DNA from: Candidatus Brachythrix odensensis
GTDB taxonomy: Bacteria; Chloroflexota; Anaerolineae; J036; Brachytrichaceae
Reading direction: 5' to 3'
NCBI GenBank assembly: GCA_016714465.1
Contig: JADKDT010000011.1
Coordinates: 51,072 to 115,071 of the forward strand
Length of the DNA: 64,000 bases
The position numbers and the translations under genes were made by a program. Positions 19,318-28,713 of this stretch are shown piece by piece (positions within the stretch are counted from its first letter, which is position 1; every line of letters starts with the position of its first letter). The notes below the pieces were generated by a model. That model had not been told where the DNA came from. It worked only from the letters and a program-made list of their open reading frames with translations, and did no database searches.

Positions 19318-19368
19318 TTCCCGGAGGGGACATCCCCCGGCGAAGCCGGGGGATGTCCCCTCCGGGAA
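19318..19368. repeat. Long intergenic hairpin, family a, copy 9
   Basis: Perfect 24-base arms around a GAA loop (core ATCCCCCGGCGAAGCCGGGG). It lies between two same-strand genes of the catabolic operon. Confidence 0.9.
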
Positions 19369-19384
19369 AATAGACGGTCTCCAA

Positions 19385-20566
19385 CTATTCCTCGCCAACT
19401 TCCTCAGGCTCGTCCGGCCTGACTTCGATCAGCCCCGCGCCGCGCCGGCGCGCCCACGAGCCCGCCTTGGCCGCCTTGCTGGGACCGTCGATGGCCAGTT
19501 GGGCAAGCCGGGCCTCATCGAACTCAATGCCAAGACCGGGGCGATCGCTCAAGGTGATCCAGCCGTCGACGATCTCGTGCTTGCCGATCAGGCCGTCCCC
19601 GCGCCCGAGCATCGCGCACTCCATCATGACGTGATTGGGGAGGGCGGCCGCGACATGGGCCATGAAATGGGCGGCGCAGTTCATCAGCGTCACGGGCAGG
19701 TCGAAGGCATAGGCCAGATCGGCCACCATCAGCGCGCCGGTGATGCCGGCGCTGCGTGATCCGACATTGATCACATCCGCGGCCTTGCCCGCGATGAGCG
19801 GGGTGAACTCGCTGATGTCATCCAGGTTCTCGCCAGTGGCGACCGCGGCTTTCACGCCGTTCGAGACCTTGCGCAGCCCGTCCACATCCCAGCGCCGGGC
19901 CGGCTCCTCGGCCCAGAAGATGTCAAAATGCTTCTCGTACTCGCTGAGGATGCGAATGGCCTGTTTGGGCGACCAGTACTCGTTCGAGTCGACCATCAGC
20001 ACGGGGGTCTTGCCCGACTTGGCCAGCGCGTCGCGCATGATGCCGATCCGGCGCAGGTCGGAGGGCAGGTCAAGCCCGACCTTGAGTTTGCCCGCATTCA
20101 CGCCCCGGGCGGCCATGCTCTCGTAGTATTCGCGCAGTTCGTCGTCACTCAGGCACAGCTCGATCCCGCTGGCGTAGGCGCGCACCTTGCGGGTGGACGC
20201 GCCGAGGGTCTTCCAGAGCGGCTCGCCGTTCAGCTTGGCTTTGATGTCCCACAGCGCGATGTCGATGGCGCTGATGGCCCCGTTCATCAGGCCGCGATTG
20301 CCGCCCTTGAACGTTGTGTCCATCATCCGCTTCCAATGCCCGCGCACGCCGCGCGGATCGCGGCCCACGAGCTGATCCTCGACCATCCCCGTGATGTGGC
20401 TGCGCAGCCCCGGTGACGAGAGCGCGACGCCGGTCACACCTGCATCGGTGTCGAGTTGGACGGCCAGTCCCGCCATCCGGTCGTAGCCGATGGGATTGTT
20501 GGCGTCCGCGATGCGCCGCCGGAGTTGGATCTCGTAGGGGCGGGCGCGCACGCCGGTGATCTTCAT
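19385..20566 (-). CDS. Enolase-superfamily (mandelate racemase/muconate lactonizing type) dehydratase
   Basis: A 393-residue enzyme with an N-terminal capping domain and a barrel. KLKVG (about 160) provides the KxK motif. Metal ligands are in VLMVDSNEYW (Asp), FWAEEPARRW (Glu) and AATGEN-type sequence AVATGENLDD (Glu). An SDR gene overlaps upstream and a sugar ABC transporter lies beyond it, which fits a sugar-acid dehydratase acting on an aldonate made by the SDR, as in the oxidative fucose or arabinose pathways. The substrate is not identified. The last 30 residues form an acidic tail (RPDEPEEVGEE) not usual for the family. Confidence 0.85.
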   Translation of the reverse strand: MKITGVRARPYEIQLRRRIADANNPIGYDRMAGLAVQLDTDAGVTGVALSSPGLRSHITGMVEDQLVGRDPRGVRGHWKRMMDTTFKGGNRGLMNGAISAIDIALWDIKAKLNGEPLWKTLGASTRKVRAYASGIELCLSDDELREYYESMAARGVNAGKLKVGLDLPSDLRRIGIMRDALAKSGKTPVLMVDSNEYWSPKQAIRILSEYEKHFDIFWAEEPARRWDVDGLRKVSNGVKAAVATGENLDDISEFTPLIAGKAADVINVGSRSAGITGALMVADLAYAFDLPVTLMNCAAHFMAHVAAALPNHVMMECAMLGRGDGLIGKHEIVDGWITLSDRPGLGIEFDEARLAQLAIDGPSKAAKAGSWARRRGAGLIEVRPDEPEEVGEE

Positions 20567-21279
20567 CGGGTGTGCAGCGCGCCGCGGACGTAATCGGCGT
20601 CATCGCTCATCAGCCAGGCCATGAGCTTGCCGACGCCCTCGGGCTCGCCCAGTTTGGCGTTGCCGTGCGAGCCGGGCTTGCCAAACCGGAGCAGCTCCTC
20701 CTCGACCACGGCCAGTTTCATCCGGGTGGCGATGCTGCCCGGGTGCACGACGTTGACCCGAATGTTGTCGTCGGCGAGCTTGGCCTGCATGGTGATGCCC
20801 AGGCTGCTCACGCCGCCTTTGCTGCTGCCATACGCATACGAGGAGCTTGCGCCGTAGGCGGCGGCCGACGAGGTCAGCACGATCGCGCCCTTGCCGGCCT
20901 TCTTCATCAACGGGACGGCGTATTTGGCGCACAGGAAGCTGCCGGTCACGTTGACCTCGTAGACCTGGCGGAACACTTCGGGGGTGAACTCCTCAATGGT
21001 CAGAAACGCGCCCTTGAGGATGCCGGCAGTCTGGACCAGGCCGTCGAGGTGGCCGCTGGTTTCGCCGATCTTCGCGAACGCAGCCGCGACGGAAGCCTCA
21101 TCCGTGACATTGACCTGGATGAAAGTGCCCTTGGTGGCCTCGGCCGTTGCCAGGCCGTCCGCGGCGTTGTAGTCGAGGATGTAGACGGTCGCGCCACGGG
21201 TGGCGCAGATTTCGGCCGTTGCCTTGCCAATTCCGGTCGCGCCGCCGACCACGGCGATCACTTTACTTTTCAGTTCCAT
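20563..21279 (-). CDS. Short-chain dehydrogenase/reductase
   Basis: A 238-residue classical SDR: nucleotide motif VGGATGIGK (about 11-19), Asp in the second strand (YILDYNAAD, suggesting NAD), active-site Ser in VLTSSAAAYG, and YAYGSSKGG in place of YxxxK. It probably oxidises the sugar taken up by the adjacent transporter, giving the acid dehydrated by the next gene. Its stop overlaps the start codon of that gene (ATGA, 4 bases), so the two are translationally coupled. I chose the start at 21279 (MELKSKVIAVVGG). Confidence 0.88.
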   Translation of the reverse strand: MELKSKVIAVVGGATGIGKATAEICATRGATVYILDYNAADGLATAEATKGTFIQVNVTDEASVAAAFAKIGETSGHLDGLVQTAGILKGAFLTIEEFTPEVFRQVYEVNVTGSFLCAKYAVPLMKKAGKGAIVLTSSAAAYGASSSYAYGSSKGGVSSLGITMQAKLADDNIRVNVVHPGSIATRMKLAVVEEELLRFGKPGSHGNAKLGEPEGVGKLMAWLMSDDADYVRGALHTR

Positions 21280-21301
21280 TTGGACGCCCAACAACATAGT
21301 T

Positions 21302-21350
21302 TGCCGGACGGGATGCTCCGCGGCGAAGCCGCGGAGCATCCCGTCCGGCA
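21302..21350. repeat. Long intergenic hairpin, family a, copy 10
   Basis: Perfect 23-base arms around GAA (core CCGCGGCGAAGCCGCGG) between the binding-protein stop and the SDR start, inside the operon. Here it could separate high expression of the transporter from that of the enzymes. Confidence 0.9.
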
Positions 21351-21364
21351 GAGATTTGCGGCCC

Positions 21365-22659
21365 TTACTTCAGCGTGCCCTTGATGGCCGAGTCAAGGCC
21401 CTTGGCCAGGGCGTCGGCGCCGGCGGCAGGGGTGAGCTCGCCCAGCAGAATGCGCTGGAAGGTCGGCAATACAACGCTGGCTTCCCAGCCTGGCTGGCCG
21501 GCAAACGCCGGCGCGATCGTGCCGCCCGCGAGCGCCTTGAAGGCGGCCCCGTAGAGCGGATTCTTGACGATGCGATCGTCCTGCGCGGCGATCGAATTGG
21601 ACGGCACATAGCCGGTCTTCTCCATCAGGGTGATCAAGGTGTCCTTGTCCGCCCAGTGGGTGAGCCAGGCCCAGCTCGTCTCGATGTTCTTCGGATCGAC
21701 GATGCCGTTGTAGGAGGGCGTGACATCGTTGATCAGCGCGGCGGGTCCCTTGGGCCGGGGCAGGGGCAGGAACTTCTTGCCATCGCCGCCAAGATCGGTG
21801 ACGATGTCAACCAGGGATCCGGTGTGATGCCAGACCATGGCCGCCTTGCCGGTCCGGAAGGCCGTCATGATCTGGGCAAAGCTGTCGTTCGCGACACTGG
21901 GCGCAACGGCCTTGTGCTTGGTGTAGAGCTCGGAGTACCACTTCAGGGCCTCGGTTGCCTTGGCGACATCAAAGGCCGCTTTGCCATCCTGGAAGATGGG
22001 GGTGCCATAGGCCCGAATGACTTGGGTGACCATGGCTGCCCCGCCCGGGCCGCCGCGCATGGCGAAGCCGACGCGTCCCTGAGCCGGGTCGGTCATCTTG
22101 ATGGCGGCCTCGGTCATCTCCTCAAACGTCGTCGGCGGCTTGACGCCTTTCTCGGCGAACCAGTCGGCCCGGTAGTACATCAATCCACGAACATGAAGCT
22201 GGGCACGCCGTAGATCTTGCCGTTGACGGTCGCGGCATTGAAGTACCAGTCGGGGAAGTTCTTGCGCTGATCCCAGGCCTTGATCCGGTCTGTAAGGTCC
22301 TGCAGCCCGCCCATGGCGACCATGTCGGGCACGCGGGCGGCGGCGACCATGGTGGTGTCGGGCTTGCCGCCGCCCTGCACGGCCAGGGTGAACTTGGCCA
22401 TGAAGTCGGCATTCGGGATGGTGATGGAAGCGGCCGTGGCGCCGCCATACTTCTTTGCGAAGCTCTCCTCACCGGCCTTCAGACCGGCCATTTCGGACTC
22501 GCTGGTGTAGTGGTGCCAGTAGTCGATCTTGCCGCCGACCTTGGCGGCGGGCGCAGCGCCCGGCAACGCGCAGCCGCTCAGGGCGAGCCCGGCGCCAGCC
22601 ACCGCCGCCCCTTTCAAAAAGCTTCGCCGCGATACTCGATATGAACTTGAACGCGTCAT
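21365..22659 (-). CDS. Sugar-binding lipoprotein of an ABC transporter, with a frameshift
   Basis: About 431 residues after repair. The N-terminus is a Tat-like lipoprotein signal (SRRSFLKGAAVAGAGLALSG then Cys), and KIDYWHHYTSESEMAGLKAG opens the SBP_bac_1 domain. The first frame stops at VPSFMFVD and the second resumes MYYRADWFAEKGV. The bases read GTGGATTGATG; adding one G gives GAT TGG ATG (D-W-M), restoring the family's usual VDWMYYR. Third gene of the operon, after the two permeases. Confidence 0.88.
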
Positions 22660-22727
22660 GGTCTTCCTCCTGAATTTCGAACGGACTTGAATCTACAGGA
22701 AGGAATCGGCGGATCCGACTCCCTCCA

Positions 22728-23582
22728 TCAACCCTTGACAGCCCCCACGAGCAACCCTCGCACGAGGGCGCGCTGGGCAAACGAAAAGAACACGATGATG
22801 GGCAGAATGCTGATCATGCCTCCGGCCGCGAGAAGGCCCCAGGGCAATTGGAACTCGCCGACCATGAGCTGCAGCACCACCGGCCAGGTGCGCGAACTCT
22901 CGCTGGTGGTCAGCATCAAGGCGAAGAGGAACTCATTCCAGGCCGACACGGCGATCAGCACACCGGTGGCGGCGATGCCTGAGCGGGCCAGCGGCAGCAC
23001 CACCCTGAAGAGCGCGCCAATGCGGGTGCTGCCGTCGATGCGGGCAGCGTCCTCGAGGTCGGGCGGCACGGCGTCGAAGAAGCCCTTCAGCATGAGCAGG
23101 CTGGTCGGCAGCAGAAACGTGGTGTAGGTCAGGGCCAGGCCGAACAGCGAGTCGATGAGGCCAATGCTGCGCAGCATGATGTACAACGGCAACAACATCA
23201 GCACAACCGGAAACATGCGGACAAGCAGGTAGAAGGTCAGCAATCCGCCCCGGCCGCGAAAACGGTAGCGCGAGATGCTGTAGGCGGCAAAGGTGCCGGC
23301 AAGCAGGCAGAACGAAACGGTCAGCCCCGTGGTCACGGCGCTGTTACGGAACATCGTCGTCACCCCTGAGCGGTTCCACAGGGTGACGTAGTTCTCGAGG
23401 GTGGGATGGAGCGGGATGTATTGCAGGTCGGCCGTGACGACATCCTGCTCGCGCTTGAGCGAGGTCAGGCCCATCCACATCAGCGGACCGAGGACGAACA
23501 CGAGCAGGCCCGCGATGATGACGTATGCGACGGCGTCATAGAGGCGCTGGATGGCTTTGTGGGAGGTAAGGATGCGTCGCAT
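22728..23582 (-). CDS. Sugar ABC transporter permease (MalG-like)
   Basis: A 284-residue permease with six helices. The EAA loop reads DLEDAARIDGSTRIGALFRV followed by VLPLARSG. It lies 6 bases downstream of the first permease and 68 bases upstream of the binding protein, so the order is permease-permease-binding protein, the reverse of the first ABC operon in this window. Confidence 0.92.
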   Translation of the reverse strand: MRRILTSHKAIQRLYDAVAYVIIAGLLVFVLGPLMWMGLTSLKREQDVVTADLQYIPLHPTLENYVTLWNRSGVTTMFRNSAVTTGLTVSFCLLAGTFAAYSISRYRFRGRGGLLTFYLLVRMFPVVLMLLPLYIMLRSIGLIDSLFGLALTYTTFLLPTSLLMLKGFFDAVPPDLEDAARIDGSTRIGALFRVVLPLARSGIAATGVLIAVSAWNEFLFALMLTTSESSRTWPVVLQLMVGEFQLPWGLLAAGGMISILPIIVFFSFAQRALVRGLLVGAVKG

Positions 23583-23588
23583 GTGTCG

Positions 23589-24554
23589 CTAGTCTTTTGT
23601 CACGCCGGACACGCGCAGATAGATGACGGTGAAGACCATCAGGATGACCAGCATGATGACGGAGACCGCCGCCGCCGCCCCGAAATTGAAGTTGTCGTAG
23701 GCGATCTGAAACGCGTAGAGCGAGAGTGTGTAGGTGGCCAGTCCGGGACCGCCGTTGGTCAGGACGATCATCAAGTCGGGCGAGTTCATCAGGCTGATGA
23801 CGCGCAGGATGATGGCGGCCACGACGACCGGGGTGATCATCGGGATGGTGATGGCGCGGAACTTCTGGAGCGGGTTCGCCCCGTCGACCTCGGCCGCTTC
23901 GTAGAGTTCCTCGGGCACAGAGCTCAGGCCGGCGTAGAGCAGAAGGGTAAAGAAGGGAAAGCCGCGCCACAGATCGACCAGCAGCACCGCGGGCATCGCG
24001 GTCGCGGGATCGGCAAACCAGGCTCTGTAGGCGCTCAACACGCCGAGCCGGACCAGGATGTCGTTGATCACACCCAGGCGCGAATCGAGCAGCAGCGCCC
24101 ACATGTGGCCGGCCACGACCGAGGGGATCACCCAGGGCAACAGCATCAGCACTCGGGCGATGGCGCCACCCTTCAGATTCTTCCGATGCAGCGCCAATGC
24201 GGCGATCAGGCCAAGCGTGAATTGCGACAACGCGCCAAAAATCACCCAGGTCGCGGTGTTCTTCAGGATGATCTGGAAATCCGGATCTTCAAACAGTTCG
24301 ATGTAGTGCTGCAGGCCGATGAAGTTCATGCCTTGCGCAATACGCAGCAGGTTGAACTGGTTGAAGCTCAGGTTGATCCCGGACAAAACCGGATAGATGA
24401 TGACGGCGGAGACGAGCAGCAGGCTCGGCAGTAGCAGCAGATACGCCCAGTAACGTGTCTCGGACAGGGCCCCAATCAGCGCCAAAGGTTGGCGCCATGA
24501 AAAGGGCGTCTTTGCCTTGGGCGGCGGTGCGCTGGCGCGGGTGTCTTGGGCCAT
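23589..24554 (-). CDS. Sugar ABC transporter permease (MalF-like)
   Basis: A 321-residue permease. The first helix follows a polar, Pro-rich N-terminus (about 30-58), and the EAA motif is ELYEAAEVDGANPLQKFRAI. It is the first gene of the long minus-strand operon; a promoter with an overlapping palindrome lies just upstream. Confidence 0.92.
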   Translation of the reverse strand: MAQDTRASAPPPKAKTPFSWRQPLALIGALSETRYWAYLLLLPSLLLVSAVIIYPVLSGINLSFNQFNLLRIAQGMNFIGLQHYIELFEDPDFQIILKNTATWVIFGALSQFTLGLIAALALHRKNLKGGAIARVLMLLPWVIPSVVAGHMWALLLDSRLGVINDILVRLGVLSAYRAWFADPATAMPAVLLVDLWRGFPFFTLLLYAGLSSVPEELYEAAEVDGANPLQKFRAITIPMITPVVVAAIILRVISLMNSPDLMIVLTNGGPGLATYTLSLYAFQIAYDNFNFGAAAAVSVIMLVILMVFTVIYLRVSGVTKD

Positions 24555-24615
24555 GGGTCCAACCTCTTCTGGGAGCTGTCGGCGCAGGCGTATCGGGTAT
24601 CTGAGTGGGCGGCAT

Positions 24616-24651
24616 GCTATAGGCGTTACCCCGGTTTGTCAAGTGTTGACA
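24616..24651 (-). promoter_or_regulatory. Promoter with overlapping operator-like palindrome (catabolic operon)
   Basis: On the minus strand TTGACA (24642-24637) is followed after 15 bases by TATAGC (24621-24616). The -35 box is one half of the palindrome TGTCAAGTGTTGACA (24637-24651, two 6-base arms around 3 bases). A repressor bound there would block the promoter, as expected for a substrate-induced operon. The 15-base spacer is shorter than ideal. Confidence 0.6.
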
Positions 24652-24690
24652 GTTAATCGGGGAAATGGGCGGAGGAAAGGAGTGCGGGCA

Positions 24691-24837
24691 TGGAGCGCGG
24701 GCATGGAGCGCGGGCATCTTGCCCGCGCGGTCGCGGCTGAGCGCGGCCTTGATCGGTGTTCCGCATGGATCGCGCGGGCAAGATGCCCGCGCTCCCAACT
24801 CGCGCATGGATCGCGCGGGCGTCCCGCCGGCGCTCCA
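24691..24837. repeat. Family c repeat cluster (GCGGGC type)
   Basis: Four related units: GAGCGCGGGCAT twice, GGGCATCTTGCCCGCGCGG, GCGCGGGCAAGATGCCCGC and GCGCGGGCGTCCCGCC, in alternating orientation. It lies between divergent operon starts and the glycosylphosphotransferase stop and contains no gene. Confidence 0.8.
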
Positions 24838-24848
24838 GATTACGGGGG

Positions 24849-26240
24849 CTAGTAGGCCCCGCGGGCCGACAGCAAATAGGCCGGCGTCAGCAGGGCGATT
24901 TTCACATCCAGGCCCAGCGACCAGTTCTCGACGTAATACACATCGAGCAGGCAGGTTTCGTCAAAGCTCAGTTCGCTCCGCCCGCTGATCTGGGACAGGC
25001 CGGTGATGCCCGGCATGACCTGCTGGCGTTCGCGCTGCCAGTCCTTGTAGTTTTCGATCTCGCTCGGCAGATGCGGCCGCGGTCCGACGATGCTCATGTC
25101 GCCCTTCAGCACATTCCAAAACTGCAGCGATTCATCGATGCTGTAGCGGCGGATGAAGGTGCCCACCCGGGTTCTGCGCGGGTCGGCCTTCATCTTGAAC
25201 AGCGGCCCGTCGACCTCGTTGGTCTTGAGCAGCTTTTCCTTTTCCTCGTCGGCCCCGATCCGCATCGAGCGCAGCTTGTACAGCCGGAAGGGCCGGCCAT
25301 TCTTGCCCACCCGCACATGCGAATACACCGGTGAACCGGGTGATTCCAGGCGGATGAGGAGCATGAAGAGCAGCACGACGGGCGCCGAGATCAGCAGCGC
25401 GACACTGGCAAAGACGATGTCGAAGACCCGTTTGACCAGAAGCTGCCAGGTTGATGGGCTGGCGTCCTTGGCGCTGATCAGCGGAATTCCGCCAAAGTCG
25501 TTGACGTCGATCTGCGACAAGTTGATCTGCAGCAGCGAGGGCGCGACCCGCGCCCTCACCCGCCGGGCATGGCACAGCCGGACCAGATCCAGGATCGTCG
25601 GCTGGGAGGACCAGGGCAGGGTGATGACAACCTCGTCAACCTGTTGCTCGCGCAGGATCGTGGCGATATTCGACACCGGGCCCAATGCCGCGAAGCGCCC
25701 AATGTCGGTCGTGCCCGTGACGGGGTCATCGTCGACAAAGCCGATGCAGCGGTAGCCCAGCTCCGGCCGGGCGACGATGGTTCGCATCACCGAACGGCCC
25801 ATTTCCCCGGCGCCGACGATGAGGACGCTTGAACTTCCAATCCCGCGCCGGCGCAGGCGCGCTTCGACCAGCCCCACGATCCAGCGCGTCAGGCCCATCA
25901 GCACCACGGCGAGGATGGCGGCCTGGCCGATCATCAGGCGCGAATAGACCAGCGGGCGGGTGGCGAAAATCACCGCCCACACGACCACCACGACCTTGGC
26001 CGTGGCGTTGCTCACCGACGCCATCTGCTCGAACCACGAACGCCGGCGATAAACGCCATCGACCCGAAACATGATCAGATAGGCGAGGTTGAACAGGATG
26101 ATGACCGGAATGTAGTCGTCAAATCCCGCCGGGTAGCCCACCGGGGCGATCAACTCGACCTGGTAGCGCAACAGGTAGCTGAGCACGAAGCTCAAGTTGA
26201 CCAGCAGGCCGTCCAGGAGGAAGACAGGGAGTCGACGCAT
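24849..26240 (-). CDS. Exopolysaccharide polyprenyl glycosylphosphotransferase (WbaP/CpsE-like)
   Basis: About 463 residues from MRRLPVFLLDGLL. The N-terminal third has four to five membrane helices. A Rossmann-like domain follows (SSVLIVGAGEMGRSVMRTIV). The C-terminal bacterial sugar transferase domain starts KRVFDIVFASVALLISAP, with KLRSM, the catalytic-region YSIDESLQFWNVLKGDMSIV followed by GPRP, and PGITGLSQISGRSELSFDE. It transfers a sugar-1-phosphate to undecaprenyl phosphate at the cytoplasmic face, the first step of exopolysaccharide or O-unit synthesis. No other polysaccharide genes are adjacent. Confidence 0.92.
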   Translation of the reverse strand: MRRLPVFLLDGLLVNLSFVLSYLLRYQVELIAPVGYPAGFDDYIPVIILFNLAYLIMFRVDGVYRRRSWFEQMASVSNATAKVVVVVWAVIFATRPLVYSRLMIGQAAILAVVLMGLTRWIVGLVEARLRRRGIGSSSVLIVGAGEMGRSVMRTIVARPELGYRCIGFVDDDPVTGTTDIGRFAALGPVSNIATILREQQVDEVVITLPWSSQPTILDLVRLCHARRVRARVAPSLLQINLSQIDVNDFGGIPLISAKDASPSTWQLLVKRVFDIVFASVALLISAPVVLLFMLLIRLESPGSPVYSHVRVGKNGRPFRLYKLRSMRIGADEEKEKLLKTNEVDGPLFKMKADPRRTRVGTFIRRYSIDESLQFWNVLKGDMSIVGPRPHLPSEIENYKDWQRERQQVMPGITGLSQISGRSELSFDETCLLDVYYVENWSLGLDVKIALLTPAYLLSARGAY

Positions 26241-26274
26241 AGGCGCAGCGAAACTCGCGACCGCGTTACCCGGG

Positions 26275-27431
26275 CTAGATCGCACGATCGTACATGCGGT
26301 AAGTTCGGTAGACGTGCCCGCCGCCATAGGCGGCGATGCGATTCATGGACTCGTTCGTTTCCAGAATCCAGCCGAATTCGCCCCGATATAGCCGCGCTTC
26401 TCGATGACCTTGATGGTCTCGGCGATCAGAATGGCGTCGATGCCGCTCATTCGGTGCGAGGCCAGCACGCCCAGCAGCACAAAGCGCACGGCGTTGACGT
26501 GCTTGCGGCGGTACCACAGGAACTTCAGCAGGGTCAGGATCTCGGGTGTCTTTGGGTTGGGGTAGGCCATCCGCAGCGGGCGGTTGACGTTGGGCAGGGT
26601 CACCGAGACCGCGATCGGTTTGCCGTCGGATTCGGCCACCAGGATCAAGTCCGCATCGGCGAACTGCTTCAGGCCGCGAACGGTGTGATTGACCTCATGT
26701 TCGGTCATTGGCACATGGCCCCAGTTGTCCTTCCATGCGCCTTGCTCGCCCGCGTAGACCAGCTTGAGCACATCGATCTCATGCTGCAGATTCTTGAGAT
26801 TGGCCGACCGAATCGTGAATTTCCCGCGCTTCCTGGCCATTTCGACCACTCGCGCGAAGCGGCCGGATGTGCCTTCTTTCGCCGCGCTGAGCGGGTTCCA
26901 GTAGGCCCACAAATCCATTGCCTTGACAAAGCCACAGCCTTCCACCAGCGCCTGGTAATAGCGCGGGTTGTAGGGCATCAGGACCACCGGCTCGCCGTCA
27001 AAGCCATCCACCAGCAGCCCGCACTCTTCGTTCAGACTGAGGGTGGCCGGGCCGCGCAGTTTGTTCAGCCCGCGCTTATTGCACCAGGCTTTGGCCGTGT
27101 CGAACAGCGCGGCCGCAACACTGGGCTCGTCGATGCACTCAAAGCCGCCGTAGAAGCCAGTCTTCTCGTTATGGAACTCGTTGTGCCGTCGATTTTCGAT
27201 CGCGGCGATGGTGCCCACGATGACGCCGCCACGCCGGGCGATGAACATTGACGCGTCCGAATGCTCAAAGAAGGGATTCTTGCGTTTATCCCAGAAGGCC
27301 ACCCGCTCGCTGATGAGCGGCGGCACCCAATACGGGTCGCCCTTGTAGATCTCCCACTGAAAGTGAATGTAGGCGAGCCGGTCGGCCGGCGTCTGGCACT
27401 CGGTAACAGTGATCGCATCTGTGTTGGGCAT
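26275..27431 (-). CDS. YghO-like GNAT-fold acyltransferase, with a frameshift
   Basis: About 385 residues after repair. It matches the YghO family (uncharacterised proteins with an N-acyltransferase fold) through DPYWVPPLISERVAFWDKRK, NPFFEHSDASMFIARRGG, VGTIAAIENRRHNEFH and LRGPATLSLNEECGLLVDGF. The main frame ends in NSAGFWKRTSP, while the correct C-terminus EFGWILETNESMNRIAAYGG is in the next frame. A run of four G at about 26380-26384 should be five. The start ATG is at 27431 (MPNTDAIT). The function is unknown in the family. Lies between the glycosyltransferase and an MFS gene on the same strand. Confidence 0.75.
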
Positions 27432-27450
27432 GCTGGGAATTGTAGTCTTC

Positions 27451-28713
27451 TTAGCGCGCGGGGTTTGGAGCGGCCGGACGCTCGACATGCAGCCGGGTGA
27501 TCAGCAACGCCACGGCCAGAGCGATCATGCTCAGGAGCATGGCCAGGGCGATGGGCGCGCCAGGCGCGACCTGTTCAAAGAGCTGCCCGCCGACGAGCGG
27601 ACCCAGCACGCTGCCCAGCGAGGCTGCCGACTGGTTGGTCCCCAGAATCTGGCCACGCCGGTCGGCCGGGGCGGCGTAAGTCTGCAAGGCGGCCAGGTTG
27701 GGGAGGGTCATCCCGGTGCCAAAGGCGAGCAGGGGCGCGGCGGCCGGCAGCATCAACGCCACCGGAAAGGCGACGAGCAGGCTGAAGAAGGCCGTGCGCG
27801 AGGTCAAACCCGCGATCAACATCGCTTTCTCGCCGAATCGTTTCACCAGTGGACCGATCATGCGGAGCTGCACGAAGATTCCGCACAATCCCACGAAGGC
27901 CAGCACATAGCTGACGATCTCCGAGACGTGGGCGCTTGATTCTGTTGGAAAGACGACCTTTTGCGCCCACAGCACATAGACGGTCTGGAAGCTGAAGAAC
28001 GAGAACTGGGCAAAAAAGGCGATGATCAACAGCAGCGCTACCGGGCGAAGGCGAACCAGGCTCCAGAATCCGCCTGAGCCCGACGCCGCGTGAGCGGCCA
28101 GCGCCTTGGCCCGCTTCTCGGGCGAGAGGGACTCCTTGAGTAAAGAGGCGGTGAGCAGAATGGTCATCAGCCCGATCGATGCGCCCGCCAGATAAGCGAA
28201 GCGAGGGCCAAAGCGCGCCGCAATGAAGCCGCCCATGGCCGGCCCGACCGCAAGGCCGAGTGAAAACGCGAGCGCGGTCGTGCCGAGGCGTTTGGCGCGC
28301 TCGCGCGGCTCGCTGATGTCGCTGATATAGGCCTGGGCGGTCGAGAAATTTCCGGCGGTAACGCCGTCGAGCATGCGGGCGAGGTAGACCACCCAGATTG
28401 TGGGGGCGAAGGCAATGACGACGTAACTCAGCAGCGAGCCCAGTTGCGAGATGATCAACACGGGCCGCCGCCCAAAGCGATCGCTCAGCCGGCCCAGGAT
28501 GGGCCCGACGATGAACGACATGCCGAAGTAGGCGGCCTGCACACCGGTGATCTGGGCCGCGGTCGCGGCCAGTTCATCCTTGGCGTAGAGCGGAAAGACG
28601 GGCAGGGTGATGGCAAAGCCCAGGGCGTCGACAAAGGCGATCAGGCCGATCAGCGCGATGGGCGACTTGAGTCGCGATAGCAGGGCGCCCAAGATGGGCG
28701 TTACACCGGCCAC
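27451..28713 (-). CDS. MFS transporter (DHA1, TetA-like)
   Basis: A 420-residue, 12-helix major facilitator. The motif-A loop between helices 2 and 3 is GRLSDRFGRRPVLI, and motif C-like AFSLGLAVGPAMGG follows in helix 5. It is likely a drug or metabolite:H+ antiporter in the inner membrane. The N-terminus overlaps the end of the threonine ammonia-lyase gene by 13 bases, so the two are probably co-transcribed; an amino-acid or ketoacid export role is conceivable but unproven. Confidence 0.88.
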   Translation of the reverse strand: MAGVTPILGALLSRLKSPIALIGLIAFVDALGFAITLPVFPLYAKDELAATAAQITGVQAAYFGMSFIVGPILGRLSDRFGRRPVLIISQLGSLLSYVVIAFAPTIWVVYLARMLDGVTAGNFSTAQAYISDISEPRERAKRLGTTALAFSLGLAVGPAMGGFIAARFGPRFAYLAGASIGLMTILLTASLLKESLSPEKRAKALAAHAASGSGGFWSLVRLRPVALLLIIAFFAQFSFFSFQTVYVLWAQKVVFPTESSAHVSEIVSYVLAFVGLCGIFVQLRMIGPLVKRFGEKAMLIAGLTSRTAFFSLLVAFPVALMLPAAAPLLAFGTGMTLPNLAALQTYAAPADRRGQILGTNQSAASLGSVLGPLVGGQLFEQVAPGAPIALAMLLSMIALAVALLITRLHVERPAAPNPAR

